NCBI GenBank assembly: GCA_012030715.1
Contig: JAAUUJ010000015.1
Location: forward strand, 1-41,012
DNA: 41,012 nucleotides
Source: Synechococcaceae cyanobacterium SM2_3_1
Lineage (GTDB): Bacteria; Cyanobacteriota; Cyanobacteriia; Thermostichales; Thermostichaceae
Direction of reading: 5' to 3'
Part shown: one piece after another, positions 27,072 through 36,897 of the stretch
Position numbering within the stretch: position 1 is the stretch's first letter
Layout: each line of letters opens with the position of its first letter
The notes under the pieces: model-generated
The model's input: only the letters and a program-made list of their open reading frames with translations
What the model was told of the DNA's origin: nothing
Databases searched by the model: none
Made by a program: the position numbers and the translations under genes

Positions 27072-27126
27072 GCCTCTATTGCAACTTATTGTGACAAGCT
27101 ACTGGGAGTGTAGATGCCCGGACCCC

Positions 27127-28068
27127 CTAGTTACTTGCTGCATGCTGTCGATACCAGGCGATCGTACGCTCCAGTCCTTCTCGCAGACTGACTTTGGCCT
27201 CAAACCCGCAGGTTTCTTTGGCTCGACTGACATCCAGACATCGCCGCGGCTGGCCATTGGGTTTATCGGTTTGCCAGCGGATCTCCCCTTGAAAATCCAT
27301 GAGTTCTGAGATCAGCTCCACCAGATCCTTGATGGAAATCTCCTCACCAGTCCCCAGATTCACGGGTTGATCCCCATCGTAGAACTGAGTGGCGATCACA
27401 ATGCCGCGGGCACAGTCCTCGGAGAAGAAAAACTCGCGGGTGGGGGTGCCATCTCCCCAGACCTCCAGGTAGGGTTGCCCCTGCAGTTGCGCTTCATGCA
27501 CCTTCCGGATCAGGGCTGGAATCACATGGGAACTGAACAGATCAAAGTTGTCAAGAGGACCGTAGAGATTCACGGGCAGGACATAGATGCCATTGAACCC
27601 GTACTGCTGCCGATAGGACTGCAACTGCACCAGCAGGGCTTTTTTAGCTACTCCGTAGGGGGCGTTGGTCTCTTCGGGATAGCCATTCCACAGCTCATCT
27701 TCTTGAAAGGGCACGGGGGTAAACTTGGGATAAGCGCAGATCGTGCCCACACAGACAAACTTTTCTACCCCTGCCTGATGGGCCGCATGGATCAACTGGG
27801 CTCCCATGATCAAATTGTCATAAAAGAGTTCCGCTGGCTTGGCCTGGTTTAACCCAATGCCACCCACATGGGCAGCCAGGTGAATGACAATATCCTGATC
27901 TTGAACCACCTCCTGACAGACGGACCATTGCCGCAAGTCATGGCTGGCAGAACGAGGGATGCGCACCTGAGCCGGATCCACGCCCAGAACTTGCAAATAG
28001 TCCAGAACATGCTGACCCAAAAAGCCACTGCCGCCCGTGAGGAGAATCCGTTTCTGACTCAGATCCAT
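27127..28068 (-). CDS. fcl: GDP-L-fucose synthase
   Basis: Epimerase/reductase that turns GDP-4-keto-6-deoxymannose into GDP-L-fucose with NADPH. 313 residues from ATG 28068, with AGGAGG 10 nt upstream; an ATG at 28107 precedes that site and is less likely. GGSGFLGQHV (NADP site, residues 11-20), HLAAHVGGIGLN, the catalytic Tyr/Lys of APYGVAKKALLVQLQ and LPVNLYGPLDNFDLFSSHVI are characteristic. The partner GDP-mannose 4,6-dehydratase is not in this window. Supplies a sugar donor for surface glycans. Confidence 0.93.
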   Translation of the reverse strand: MDLSQKRILLTGGSGFLGQHVLDYLQVLGVDPAQVRIPRSASHDLRQWSVCQEVVQDQDIVIHLAAHVGGIGLNQAKPAELFYDNLIMGAQLIHAAHQAGVEKFVCVGTICAYPKFTPVPFQEDELWNGYPEETNAPYGVAKKALLVQLQSYRQQYGFNGIYVLPVNLYGPLDNFDLFSSHVIPALIRKVHEAQLQGQPYLEVWGDGTPTREFFFSEDCARGIVIATQFYDGDQPVNLGTGEEISIKDLVELISELMDFQGEIRWQTDKPNGQPRRCLDVSRAKETCGFEAKVSLREGLERTIAWYRQHAASN

Positions 28069-28121
28069 GCTGCCCAACCCTCCTGATCCCTGCTGTAAGG
28101 CTAGCATCAGCGGAATCGGTT

Positions 28122-28403
28122 TTAGCCAACCTGGCGGGCCTGTTTGACCATCTCGATCAACGTGTGGTGTGCATCCTCGGAATCCTGAAGTTGATGATCG
28201 AAGGTGATGCGCAATGTCACCTGCTGATCTTCAACCTGGGCCTCTAGATCCATACCTTCTGGATCAATAGCCAGCATCCGGGCAGAACTGACCTGAGGCG
28301 ACTGGCCAAAAACACAAGCGTAAAGGGCAACCGCATCTGCATGATCCTCATTCATGTGCTTGCAAATCCGATCACTGATTGCGGGAGATAAAGGATCAGC
28401 CAT
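28122..28403 (-). CDS. DUF2470 domain protein
   Basis: A 93-residue protein made almost entirely of a DUF2470 domain, the C-terminal domain of HugZ-like and FMN-binding haem-related proteins. The hallmark is ICKHMNEDHADAVALYA followed by ARMLAIDPEGMDLEA. Start chosen at 28403 (MADPLSPA); an upstream start at 28430 would overlap the MFS stop. Found free-standing in cyanobacteria and plants, with suggested roles in haem/tetrapyrrole regulation; no catalytic residues are evident. Lies 26 nt downstream of the MFS gene, likely co-transcribed. Confidence 0.85.
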   Translation of the reverse strand: MADPLSPAISDRICKHMNEDHADAVALYACVFGQSPQVSSARMLAIDPEGMDLEAQVEDQQVTLRITFDHQLQDSEDAHHTLIEMVKQARQVG

Positions 28404-28429
28404 GGTTTCAATCTGAACGCTCCCCTGCA

Positions 28430-29764
28430 CTATATCCCAGATTCCACCTCATCCTTGACCTCAAGATAGGTATCTCTGTTCTCCAGCGTCCCTGGGAATC
28501 CCTGAGGTAGCCGTTGCCGCAAAATCAGCAGAATTGATCCTGCCACCACCGTGCTGCCCAGCAACAGTAGCCAGAAGTTAGATCCCATCTGAGTGGGGTG
28601 ATCTAGAGCCCATCCCCCCATCGCTGGACCGATCAGGAACCCGATGGCCCAGCATTCAGATTCCAGTGAGAAATAAATGCCTCTCAAGTCCTGGGGCGCA
28701 ATCTCCCCCACCAGGGCTACTGCCGACGGTGCATAGAGGATCTCGGCTATGGCAATCAAGGCAAACGTGGCATAAGCCGACCCAAGGGCATGGGCAGGAA
28801 CCATCCCCGTGATCCAGATGAAGAGAAACCCACCTGTCCAGAGGACCAGTGCGATCAGCAGAATATTCACATGGGCCAGTTGCCGCAGCCAGCGGAGCAG
28901 AGGGAGTTGCAGAACAATCTTGAGAAATGCATTCCAGAAAAATAAATAACTGATCAGCTGCTCCGAGAAGCCCGTGTCTGTATTCCCGCCGGGGACAAAA
29001 TTAGCCAGGTAAAGGGGTAGGGTGCTATTGAGCTGGGCTGCATAGGTAGTAAAAAAAATATTGGCAATCAAATAGGTGAGAAACACTCGATCGTTGAGCG
29101 CCTGCCACCAGTTCCTCACCAGTTGCCTGGGGGTGGTCTGGGTTTGCCGAGTTTCTGCGATGGCCCAATAGATCACCAGCCCGAAGCAGAGATACAGCAC
29201 CCCCTTACCCATGAACAGGGTACGGTAATTTCCCGATAAGGCAATATATTGTCCCGCCAGTAGGGCCCCCACTCCCAGCCCCAGGTTGTCCGCCAGGCGA
29301 GTCAGGGCAAACGCCTCCGTCCGGTTCTCCGTTGTGGTCAGATCGGTGGTCATGGCCAGGGTGGCAGGCCAGTAGAGGCTGATCCCCAACCCCATCAACA
29401 CATTGCCAGCGATCAGAAGCCCAAAGGTATCGGCAAAGGCCAGACAAAATCCTGCGATCCCTGAGAGCATAGCCGCCAGGAGTAGGGTCCCTCGTCGCCC
29501 CAACCTTGGCGCATCCAGGGCATTCCCTGCCAGAAATCGACCGACAATTCCGGCAAAGCCAGAGCTACTCAGCGCTAACCCTACCTGCGTGGCCGAAAAC
29601 CCCAGCTGATTCACGAAGTAAATGGAGGCATAGACCAGCGTAAATCCCTGGCCTAAGAACAGGAGAAACTGACCTGCCGCCAGGATCCAGAGCTCTCGGC
29701 TGAGTTGAGGAAACCAGGCTTTCCCTCTAGAAGAGCCCTCAGAAGGCTGCGCAATCCGATCCAT
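28430..29764 (-). CDS. Major facilitator superfamily transporter
   Basis: A 444-residue polytopic protein with about 12 hydrophobic helices. LWILAAGQFLLFLGQGFTLVY is helix 1; the loop 2-3 motif appears as GRFLAGNALDAPRLGRRG, a variant of GxLaDrxGrkr; ALTRLADNLGLGVGALLAG is helix 5 motif C-like. The C-terminal half (QLNSTLPLYLANFVPGG onward) is a second six-helix bundle. Start 29764 (MDRIAQ) or a GTG at 29791 is possible; neither has a good ribosome binding site. Substrate unknown; drug/H+ antiport-type families are closest in character. Confidence 0.87.
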   Translation of the reverse strand: MDRIAQPSEGSSRGKAWFPQLSRELWILAAGQFLLFLGQGFTLVYASIYFVNQLGFSATQVGLALSSSGFAGIVGRFLAGNALDAPRLGRRGTLLLAAMLSGIAGFCLAFADTFGLLIAGNVLMGLGISLYWPATLAMTTDLTTTENRTEAFALTRLADNLGLGVGALLAGQYIALSGNYRTLFMGKGVLYLCFGLVIYWAIAETRQTQTTPRQLVRNWWQALNDRVFLTYLIANIFFTTYAAQLNSTLPLYLANFVPGGNTDTGFSEQLISYLFFWNAFLKIVLQLPLLRWLRQLAHVNILLIALVLWTGGFLFIWITGMVPAHALGSAYATFALIAIAEILYAPSAVALVGEIAPQDLRGIYFSLESECWAIGFLIGPAMGGWALDHPTQMGSNFWLLLLGSTVVAGSILLILRQRLPQGFPGTLENRDTYLEVKDEVESGI

Positions 29765-29834
29765 GACGGCTATAGGTTTCTTAACAATCACTGTCCTATT
29801 CTAGGGGGTTCAGCCGAGGGGAAACCGCTGATGG

Positions 29835-30234
29835 TCACTGAGAGGAAGTCCTTGAGGGTAGCTGGGGGATAGTGCCGAACAACCAACGGTGAAGCGGATG
29901 CTGCCTGGGCAACTGCCGGATCATGTGCACGGTCCGCTCCAGAAGCTGCTGCTCAGATTTCATCAGACCCACCAGTTCATAGCGACTTTGACTGATCAGG
30001 ACATAAAGGGTCATGACAAGACAAAAAGGATCCCCAGACTGGCAGGCGGGGCTCAATAAAAAGCATGTACTTGAGGCCGATCCAGGTGAAGTACTCTAGC
30101 AGGCGGCGGATCTCGACCCGTAAGGCCCAGAGACATGGCCCCCCGATCAGCACCCACATTCCGGCTAGAAAAATAAACAGCGCATTCTGGTAAGCCTGGA
30201 AGAGACGCTCAGCTTCTTTGGAGAGGGTGATCAC
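29835..30234 (-). pseudogene. Small membrane protein, frameshifted near 30023-30027
   Basis: The upstream frame (ATG 30234) encodes a helix NALFIFLAGMWVLIGGPCLW, a basic loop and LKYMLFIEPRLPVW, then leaves frame. A second frame continues with LVMTLYVLISQSRYELVGLM and EQQLLERTVHMIRQLPRQ to the stop at 29835. Removing one T from the T5 run (A5 at 30023-30027 on plus) fuses them into a 132-residue protein with two membrane segments and a helical tail. The join is less certain than in the other split genes because compensating alternatives exist. No family recognised. Confidence 0.55.
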
Positions 30235-30323
30235 AACTTCTCACCGGAGACGGGGCCTGCTGTTACCTTATCAGGAGCCAGCCTGTCTGAACTTGTTCCC
30301 AGGTTCATCTGGTTGACCAGAAG

Positions 30324-31334
30324 CTAAGCATCCTGACGATCCGATGCGATGGCGTTAAGCTCTGCCTCTTCCTCCCGAACAGTGACCGAGGAAAATTGTC
30401 GATCATGCCACCACACCAGGAGGGGACTGGCCAAAAAGATGCTGGAATATACTCCTAACCCAAACCCGACCAGCAGTGCCACTGCAAATCCCTTAAGTGT
30501 GGGTCCCCCAAAGATCGCAATGGCCAGCAGAGGCAACATGGTCGTTAGGGTGGTATTGAGAGAACGGCCAAAAGTTTGATTCAGGGAAATATTGACGACA
30601 TGGGCAAATCTGACCCTACGACTGATCAGGCGGCGATTCTCCCGAATCCGGTCATAGATCACTACCGTATCGTTGACCGAAAAGCCAATGATCGTCAGCA
30701 GAGCCACCACGAATAAACTGTCCACCTCCACCCCGAGCGTCAGGCCCAGCAGAGCAAAGATGCCAATCGTGAGGACAACATCATGCAGAAGCGCAAGAAT
30801 AGCAAAGATGGCGTAGTCCAGCTGGAAGCGAAACCCCAGATAAACCACGATCAGGGCAAAAGAGATCAAAACCGCCTGGATGCCTGTGCGCAGTAGGCGT
30901 CGCCCCACCGTGGGTCCCACAGTTTCCACTAGAACCCGCTCAAAAGGAGCCACTTCTGCTTCTAGCCGCGCCTCAATGGCCAGCCGTTCTGATTCGGCCA
31001 GGGGAGGGGTTCGGATCAGGGCATTCTGGCGGGTGCTATTGTCCAGCTGGATGACGCTACTGCCCAGATCCGCCTCGGCCAACACCTGCCGCAACTCCTG
31101 GGTGGTCACGGGTTGCTCAAAGCGCAGATCGAGAAGGGTTCCCCCCGAAAAGTCGAGGCCGAGCCGCAACGGGGAGCCGTAGGTGGCAATGGCAAACGCC
31201 ATGCTGATCAAACCGATCCCCAGCACCAGAGTGGATAGCCAGAACCACAGCTGGCTGCGACCCACAATATCCACTTGGTAGGGCTGCGGCTCCGGAGACG
31301 GAACGGATGCTGTCGAAAGTTCACTTGAGCTCAT
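30324..31334 (-). CDS. secF: Protein translocase subunit SecF
   Basis: A 336-residue component of the SecDF complex, which uses the proton motive force to assist Sec-dependent export through SecYEG. First transmembrane helix at about residues 31-52, then GLDFSGGTLLDLRFE (the RND-type signature near residue 60), a periplasmic domain, and five helices with IGFSVNDTVVIYDRIREN (proton relay region) and RSLNTTLTTMLPLLAIAIFG. The start codon overlaps the secD stop by 4 nt, so translation is coupled. Confidence 0.95.
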   Translation of the reverse strand: MSSSELSTASVPSPEPQPYQVDIVGRSQLWFWLSTLVLGIGLISMAFAIATYGSPLRLGLDFSGGTLLDLRFEQPVTTQELRQVLAEADLGSSVIQLDNSTRQNALIRTPPLAESERLAIEARLEAEVAPFERVLVETVGPTVGRRLLRTGIQAVLISFALIVVYLGFRFQLDYAIFAILALLHDVVLTIGIFALLGLTLGVEVDSLFVVALLTIIGFSVNDTVVIYDRIRENRRLISRRVRFAHVVNISLNQTFGRSLNTTLTTMLPLLAIAIFGGPTLKGFAVALLVGFGLGVYSSIFLASPLLVWWHDRQFSSVTVREEEAELNAIASDRQDA

Positions 31335-32641
31335 TTGGCTAACTCCGGTCGAACGCCATATAAATGCGGTTGGCGCAGGGAAGAAATGCCCATGGCCAGC
31401 AGCAGCAGGGAGCGGGTGCAGGTGAGCGCCGTAAAGAAACTAACCAGGATCCCCACCCCCAGGGTGACAGCGAACCCTTTAATGAGTCCTGCCCCCAACC
31501 AGAACAGAACTCCGCACACCAATAGCGTTGTCACATTGCTATCCAGAATGCTACTCAGGGCGCGGCCAAAGCCTTCTTCTACAGATTTGTAAAGCGACTT
31601 ACCTGCTCGTAACTCTTCCCGAATTCGCTCAAAGATCAAAACATTTGCATCCACCGCCATGCCAATGCTGAGAATAAACCCTGCCAACCCTGGCAAGCTC
31701 AAGGTCACGCCCAATAGCTGAAAACAGGCAAAGGTACAGAGGGCGTAGATCAGCAGGGCCAGATCAGCAATCAGTCCTGGCAAGCGGTAGTAGAGCAACA
31801 TGTAGAGAAAGACCAGGATCAGGCCACCAAGGCCAGCGTAGAGACTGCGGCGAATACTTTCGGCTCCCAGGGTGGCCCCCACCGTCCGATTTTCTATCAC
31901 CTCGATCGGCACCGGCAGCGCGCCTGCCCTGAGCTTAATCGCCAGATCGGTGGCCTCCTCTACCGTAAAGGCCCCGGTAATCACCGCCCGGCCTCCAGTG
32001 ATGCCAGTACGAGCAAACTGAGCATTCACCACAGGGGCACTGATCAATGTTTGGTCCAGAAAAATCCCCAGAGAGCGCCCGGTCCCGGCAATATTCATTG
32101 TTAACTCGGCAAATTTTTCGCCCCCTTCGGGAGTAAATTCAATCACCACTTCCCAGAACTGGGATCCCTGACTGGGAGCAGGGATGGCATCGCGCAGCTC
32201 TTCTCCCGTCAGTCCCACCCGCTCAAAAATTCTTTCGGGTTCTTCCCCAGCCACCGGACGCCCCTCCTCATTCAGAGGCACCTCGGTGCCAATCCGCTGG
32301 CGACGGAAATCCAGCTGAGCCGTGTCTCCCAAAATATCAATGGCGCGGTCCGGATCATCCACCCCGGGAAGCTGGACAAACAGCTCATCACCACTGCTGA
32401 TCTGGATCAGAGGTTCTGAGACCCCAAGCGCATCAATCCGCTGTTGAATCACCGTCTGCACTCCGGCCATCACCTCTGGAGTAATTGTCGTCACATCCTC
32501 GGTGGGCTGAGCTTGTAGGGTCAACTGGGTACCTCCCTGCAGATCCAGGCCCAGGCGAAGGGGCTGGGTGAGGATGACGTAGAGGGCACCTGCCACGATA
32601 GCCAGCACCACCACCAGAATTCCTGCCTGTTTAGCGACCAT
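31331..32641 (-). CDS. secD: Protein translocase subunit SecD
   Basis: A 436-residue SecD. Start 32641 (MVAKQAGILVVV) puts the first helix at the N-terminus; a TTG at 32662 is the alternative. RLGLDLQGGTQLTLQ is the D1-type signature; the periplasmic region spans about residues 45-255, shorter than in E. coli SecD and usual for cyanobacteria. Helices follow, including SIGMAVDANVLIFERIREEL (with the conserved Asp of the proton path) and LDSNVTTLLVCGVLFWLGAG. Directly upstream of, and overlapping, secF. No yajC is seen nearby. Confidence 0.95.
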   Translation of the reverse strand: MVAKQAGILVVVLAIVAGALYVILTQPLRLGLDLQGGTQLTLQAQPTEDVTTITPEVMAGVQTVIQQRIDALGVSEPLIQISSGDELFVQLPGVDDPDRAIDILGDTAQLDFRRQRIGTEVPLNEEGRPVAGEEPERIFERVGLTGEELRDAIPAPSQGSQFWEVVIEFTPEGGEKFAELTMNIAGTGRSLGIFLDQTLISAPVVNAQFARTGITGGRAVITGAFTVEEATDLAIKLRAGALPVPIEVIENRTVGATLGAESIRRSLYAGLGGLILVFLYMLLYYRLPGLIADLALLIYALCTFACFQLLGVTLSLPGLAGFILSIGMAVDANVLIFERIREELRAGKSLYKSVEEGFGRALSSILDSNVTTLLVCGVLFWLGAGLIKGFAVTLGVGILVSFFTALTCTRSLLLLAMGISSLRQPHLYGVRPELAK

Positions 32642-32765
32642 AATTCCAGCTCTGGTTAACAACAGAGAAACTGCGATGCAGATCCCCTAACCAATTAGTC
32701 TATCGTTTTGCCTGACTACTCCAGCTGCAGCAAGATAGAAGATAAGAGTTCTATCCCAGTTGAAG

Positions 32766-34022
32766 ATGCCAGAGGTGGTAATCATCGGAGCGGGGTTGGC
32801 GGGGCTGACCTGTGCCAAGGTGCTTTTGGAGCAGGGCCTTCGTGATCTTGTGGTTCTGGAAAAGGCAGATGCTCCCGGGGGTCGGGTGCGCACGGATCAG
32901 GTGCAGGGGTACAGATTGGATCGGGGCTTTCAGGTCTTGTTTACCGCTTATCCCAGTGTGCGGCGTCATCTGGATCTCCAGGCCCTACAGGTGCGGTCCT
33001 ACCGACCCGGGGCTGTGCTGGTGCAGAGACAGCAGCATTATCTACTCGGGGATCCTTTGCGGGACCTCTCCAGCCTGGGGGCCACCCTGACCAATCCCCT
33101 GCTTTCCTGGGCTGATAAGCTGCGGATCATGCAGTTGCGCCTGCAGTTGTGGGGCCAGTCCCCTGAGCAGATTCTGGAGACTGCAGACATGACCACCGCC
33201 ATGTTTCTGGACCGTTATGGCTTCAGTCGCCGTACCCGTCAGAGCTTTTTTGATCCCTTTTATCAAGGGATTTTGCTGGATCCCAGCCTGGAAACCACGG
33301 CCCGTCTTTTCCTGTTTTATTTCAAGATGCTGGCGGAAGGAGATATTGTGACTCCTGGCTACGGCATGGGGGAGATCAGCCGTCAGCTGGCCCAAATGAT
33401 CCCCACCCAGGCGATCCGTTATCAGAGTCCAGTGGTGCGGGTTCAAATGCTGCCAGATCAGGATCTGGAGGTTCACTTGCAGCGGGGAGACCGCATCTCA
33501 GCCCCCTGGGTGGTCTGTGCTGTCGAGGCCCCTGCAGTGCGTCAACTCCTGCAAATAGAAGTTCCGGTTCAGCCCCGCGCTGTCACTTGCCTGTACTGGG
33601 CCGCGCCCTTTTCCTTAACTCGAGGAGCCTATTTGTACCTGAATGCCACGGGCAAGGGCAGGATCAACCACTGGATGGAAATGACGCAGGTGAGCCCTGA
33701 TCTGGCCCCCGTCGGACAGCATCTTTACGTGTCCGTGATTCTGGGTCTGCCAGATTTATCCGAGACAGCCCTGGTGCAGCAATGTCGGAGTGAGTTGAAA
33801 ACCTGGTTCCCCCAAGCAGATCTGGACCAGCTCCGCTTTCTCCGGCAATACCGCATCCCGTTTGCCCAGTTGGCTCAACCTCCAGGTATTGACCAGATCA
33901 TGCACCAGATCCAGTCCCCCCATCCACGGTTGCTGCTAGCCGGGGAATACCGTCAACAGAGCAGTATTGAGGGAGCCATGGGCAGTGGCGAACAGGCAGC
34001 GCAGCAGATCCTCGGCCGCTAA
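32766..34022 (+). CDS. FAD-dependent amine oxidase/phytoene desaturase-like enzyme
   Basis: A 418-residue flavoprotein. The N-terminal Rossmann dinucleotide fold is VVIIGAGLAGLTCAKVL, followed by the flavin-contact VLEKADAPGGRVRTD and LDRGFQVLFTAYP. The C-terminal FAD segment LLLAGEYRQQSSIEGAMGSG closes the family pattern (amine oxidase/Crt-like). Start ATG 32766, with an in-frame TTG at 32760 as alternative; no strong ribosome binding site. Divergent from secD. The substrate is unknown; carotenoid or amine oxidation are both possible, and it is shorter than true phytoene desaturases (~470-500). Confidence 0.87.
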   Translation: MPEVVIIGAGLAGLTCAKVLLEQGLRDLVVLEKADAPGGRVRTDQVQGYRLDRGFQVLFTAYPSVRRHLDLQALQVRSYRPGAVLVQRQQHYLLGDPLRDLSSLGATLTNPLLSWADKLRIMQLRLQLWGQSPEQILETADMTTAMFLDRYGFSRRTRQSFFDPFYQGILLDPSLETTARLFLFYFKMLAEGDIVTPGYGMGEISRQLAQMIPTQAIRYQSPVVRVQMLPDQDLEVHLQRGDRISAPWVVCAVEAPAVRQLLQIEVPVQPRAVTCLYWAAPFSLTRGAYLYLNATGKGRINHWMEMTQVSPDLAPVGQHLYVSVILGLPDLSETALVQQCRSELKTWFPQADLDQLRFLRQYRIPFAQLAQPPGIDQIMHQIQSPHPRLLLAGEYRQQSSIEGAMGSGEQAAQQILGR

Positions 34023-34095
34023 TTTGCGCTCTTGTCCTGGGATCAGGGTTGCTGTAGGTTGATAGCTGTTCACCTTCAGGGTTGAGAGAGAAGCT

Positions 34096-34545
34096 GTGGA
34101 ACGGACATTTATTGCCATTAAGCCGGATGGGGTTCAGCGAGGATTGGTCAGCCCGATTATGGCTCGCTTCGAGGCGCGGGGTTTTCAGTTGATCGGCCTG
34201 AAAATGATCCAGGTCAATCGGGAGCTAGCGGAAACCCACTATCAGGAGCACCGTGAGAAGCCCTTCTTTGCTGGATTGGTGAACTTTATCACCTCAGGTC
34301 CGGTCGTGGCCATGGTTTGGGAAGGGAAAAATGTGATCGCCACGGCCCGCAAAATGATCGGCAAGACCAATCCCCTGGACGCTGAACCGGGTACGATTCG
34401 GGGCGACTATGGCATTGATATCGGGCGCAATATTATTCACGGGTCCGATCAACCCGAAACTGCGGCCCAGGAGATCGCCCTCTGGTTTGAACCCCAGGAG
34501 TTAATCAGCTGGACCCCGTCCACCCAATCCTGGATTTACGAATAA
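34096..34545 (+). CDS. ndk: Nucleoside diphosphate kinase
   Basis: Transfers the gamma-phosphate of ATP to nucleoside diphosphates through a phosphohistidine. 149 residues, typical. [16 protein letters not shown] at the N-terminus and the active site [16 protein letters not shown] with catalytic H115 are diagnostic. GTG start at 34096 preceded by GAGAG; the family start (METER/ERTFI) fits exactly. A hairpin terminator follows at 34594. Confidence 0.97.
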   Translation: MERTFIAIKPDGVQRGLVSPIMARFEARGFQLIGLKMIQVNRELAETHYQEHREKPFFAGLVNFITSGPVVAMVWEGKNVIATARKMIGKTNPLDAEPGTIRGDYGIDIGRNIIHGSDQPETAAQEIALWFEPQELISWTPSTQSWIYE

Positions 34546-34593
34546 GTTTCCTCCCAGGCCCCAATCTGAGATCAGGCTGAGTTTCCCCTCTGC

Positions 34594-34609
34594 AGACCTG
34601 GGGTCTTTT
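34594..34609 (+). terminator. Rho-independent-like terminator after ndk
   Basis: AGACC-TGG-GGTCT followed by TTT C, about 50 nt after the ndk stop. The right arm can also pair with AGGCCCCA upstream (about 34556-34563), giving a longer alternative stem. The rest of the 273-nt gap to murA shows no gene. Confidence 0.5.
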
Positions 34610-34818
34610 CTAAGTTTTCGGTAATATGAGGCTAGTTTCCCGTTAACGGTCGGGTTCATTTGACTGCCTCTCTGGCCTAGCAAGGATTTTTGGCACCATT
34701 CCGGATGTGTCATCGATCTGCTCTGTTCTCTGCGCTTTGGTGAGCTCGCTGAACAGGAAGATACCTTCATCAGTCAGAGCCCCTGGTGATCCTGGTGTGT
34801 ATGTAATGGAGAGAACCT

Positions 34819-36186
34819 TTGAATCGCCCTATCCTTTCTTTGACTGTGGTTCCCTCTGAGGACCCTCTGGAATCAGCCTTACGGATTCGTGGTGGCAGAT
34901 CTCTGGAGGGGTTTGCGCCTGTGAGCGGGGCGAAAAACTCAGCCCTGGCCCTGATGGCAGGATCTCTGTTGGCAGCAGATGCCTGCCGGATTCATAATGT
35001 CCCGCGGTTGGTGGATATTGAACGCATGGCTGAGATCCTGCGCACCTTGGGGGTCAAAGTTGCTCACCATGGCCACACCTTAGATATTGATGCCCACCAC
35101 CTCAGCTGTGCTCAGGCCCCCTATGAACTGGTCAGTCAATTGCGGGCCAGTTTTTTTATCACGGGTCCAATGCTAGCCCGTCTGGGACATGCTCGGGTGC
35201 CTTTACCTGGAGGCTGTGCTATCGGGAGTCGTCCGGTGGATCTGCATGTGCGGGGCCTCCAGAGTTTGGGAGCCACAGTGCAGGTGGATCATGGGGTGGT
35301 GCATGCCTACACGCGCAAGCTGCGGGGGGCGCGCATTTATCTGGACTATCCCAGTGTTGGAGCCACCGAAACCCTGCTGATGGCAGCCGTTCTGGCGGAA
35401 GGGGAAACTGTCATTGAAAATGCGGCCCAGGAGCCGGAAGTGTCGGATCTGGCCCACTTTTGTCAGGCCATGGGCGCCCGCATCCGTGGAGTGGGCACCA
35501 ATACGCTGGTGGTACAGGGAACTCCCCACCTGCATGGGACTGAGTACACGGTGATTCCCGATCGCATCGAAGCCAGTACCTTCCTGATTGCAGGGGCAAT
35601 TACTCGCTCTACCCTGACCGTTGGCCCCGTGATTCCCGATCACCTGCGGGCCGTGATTGCCAAACTACAAGCCATGGGCTTTGGTCTGTATGAAGCAGGA
35701 CCCAACCGTCTGCAGATCACCCCTGCTGTCCTGGATTCGGGCTGGCTCTGCCATGCCGCTGATATCCAAACCCTTCCCTATCCCGGCTTTCCCACTGATG
35801 TTCAAGCTCCGATCATGGCCCTGACCGCCCTAGCCGAAGGGGAGGGGTACATTAAAGAAACTGTGTTTGAAAACCGCATGCACCACGTTCCGGAGTTAAA
35901 CCGGATGGGAGCGGATATCCGCCTCACCAATAATGTAGCGATCATTCGCGGAGTGCCGCGACTCTCAGGGGCACCTGTACAAGCCACAGATCTGCGGGCG
36001 GGTGCAGCGCTGGTGTTAGCCGGATTGGCGGCAGTTGGGGAAACCACGATTCGGGGTCTGCAGCACCTGGATCGTGGTTATGAATGTCTGGAGGAAAAGC
36101 TGCGCAACCTGGGGGCTCACCTTACCCGCACTCAGGCCAGTACGGATCCGGGCTTGGCTGTGATCGCTCCCCGACGGTCGTCCTGA
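34819..36186 (+). CDS. murA: UDP-N-acetylglucosamine 1-carboxyvinyltransferase
   Basis: First committed step of peptidoglycan synthesis: transfers enolpyruvate from PEP to UDP-GlcNAc. 455 residues with a ~15-residue N-terminal extension. [17 protein letters not shown] holds the conserved Lys-Asn pair; the catalytic cysteine is C133 in [15 protein letters not shown], so the enzyme has the fosfomycin-sensitive Cys type. [36 protein letters not shown] and [17 protein letters not shown] are standard. The TTG start at 34819 is supported by GGAGAG 7 nt upstream; no ATG in frame occurs before conserved sequence. Confidence 0.96.
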   Translation: MNRPILSLTVVPSEDPLESALRIRGGRSLEGFAPVSGAKNSALALMAGSLLAADACRIHNVPRLVDIERMAEILRTLGVKVAHHGHTLDIDAHHLSCAQAPYELVSQLRASFFITGPMLARLGHARVPLPGGCAIGSRPVDLHVRGLQSLGATVQVDHGVVHAYTRKLRGARIYLDYPSVGATETLLMAAVLAEGETVIENAAQEPEVSDLAHFCQAMGARIRGVGTNTLVVQGTPHLHGTEYTVIPDRIEASTFLIAGAITRSTLTVGPVIPDHLRAVIAKLQAMGFGLYEAGPNRLQITPAVLDSGWLCHAADIQTLPYPGFPTDVQAPIMALTALAEGEGYIKETVFENRMHHVPELNRMGADIRLTNNVAIIRGVPRLSGAPVQATDLRAGAALVLAGLAAVGETTIRGLQHLDRGYECLEEKLRNLGAHLTRTQASTDPGLAVIAPRRSS

Positions 36187-36237
36187 GGGGATCTGAACTA
36201 TCATGTGAGCTAATAATGTGCCTGTAATCTTCTGTTC

Positions 36238-36896
36238 ATGAAGGTTCTGATTGGATCGGACTACCACTGTCAACCCCGTCTGCTGGAGCAGGCCCTCAAT
36301 CTCTTGCCAGAGGTAGATGCCTACATCAATTGTGGCGACTTTTGCACCCTGGCTGGCGCTCAACCCAAGGCCAGAGAACCTCTAGGCTATGATCCCCAAG
36401 GTCAGGCAGAAGTTGAGCTCCTGCAATCCTTCTTGCAGCAGGTGGATCAGGTGGGGACCCCCTGGATCTTTTGCCGGGCAATCATGATCCGGCTCCCCAG
36501 GTCCTCAGTCCTCTGGCGGGAACACATGGCACCGTTGCCGTGGCTTCCACGCTGATGCCCTTTCTGGGACAGCAGGTGTTACTGGTTCCCTGGACGCCTC
36601 CCTGTGGCTGGAGCTGGACCCTGACATCCACCCATCTCAAGGAGTTGGTGGCCACCTATACTGAGACCGAAGTGGACATCCTGATTACCCATGCTCCTCC
36701 CCGCGGGATCCTGGATGAAGGCAGCAAGTGGTATCACCGCAATATGCCCACCCTCAAACCTCTGGTGGACTGTGTCCAGCCCGATTACTACTTCTGTGGT
36801 CACATGCATCTAGACGGCGGCAAGCAGGTGAAACGGGAAGGCACCACCTACGTCAATGCTGCTCTGCACAACCTGGTGATCTATCTGGATGTCTGA
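36238..36896 (+). pseudogene. Metallophosphoesterase, frameshifted near 36469-36472
   Basis: A calcineurin-like phosphoesterase split between two frames. Frame one has GSDYHCQPRLLEQAL (DxH), AYINCGDF (GD) and runs to GTPWIF, then leaves frame and would stop at 36555. Frame two carries PGNHDPAPQVLS (GNHD), ITHAPPRGI and the GHMHLDGGK metal ligands to the stop at 36896. One extra T in the T4 run (36469-36472) gives WIFLPGNHDP and a complete 219-residue enzyme with all five metal-binding blocks. The perfect preservation of motifs on both sides suggests a recent or artefactual deletion. Substrate unknown. Confidence 0.85.
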
Positions 36897-36897
36897 T

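Noticed and set aside
32007..32060. Second SecD-like frame or an insertion in secD
   Set aside because: The frame is continuous from 32641 to 31331 and the shorter periplasmic region is normal for cyanobacterial SecD.
36471..36896. Independent short phosphatase starting at 36471
   Set aside because: It begins with PGNHD in the middle of a metallophosphoesterase. The DxH and GD motifs are in the other frame just upstream, so this is half of a split gene.
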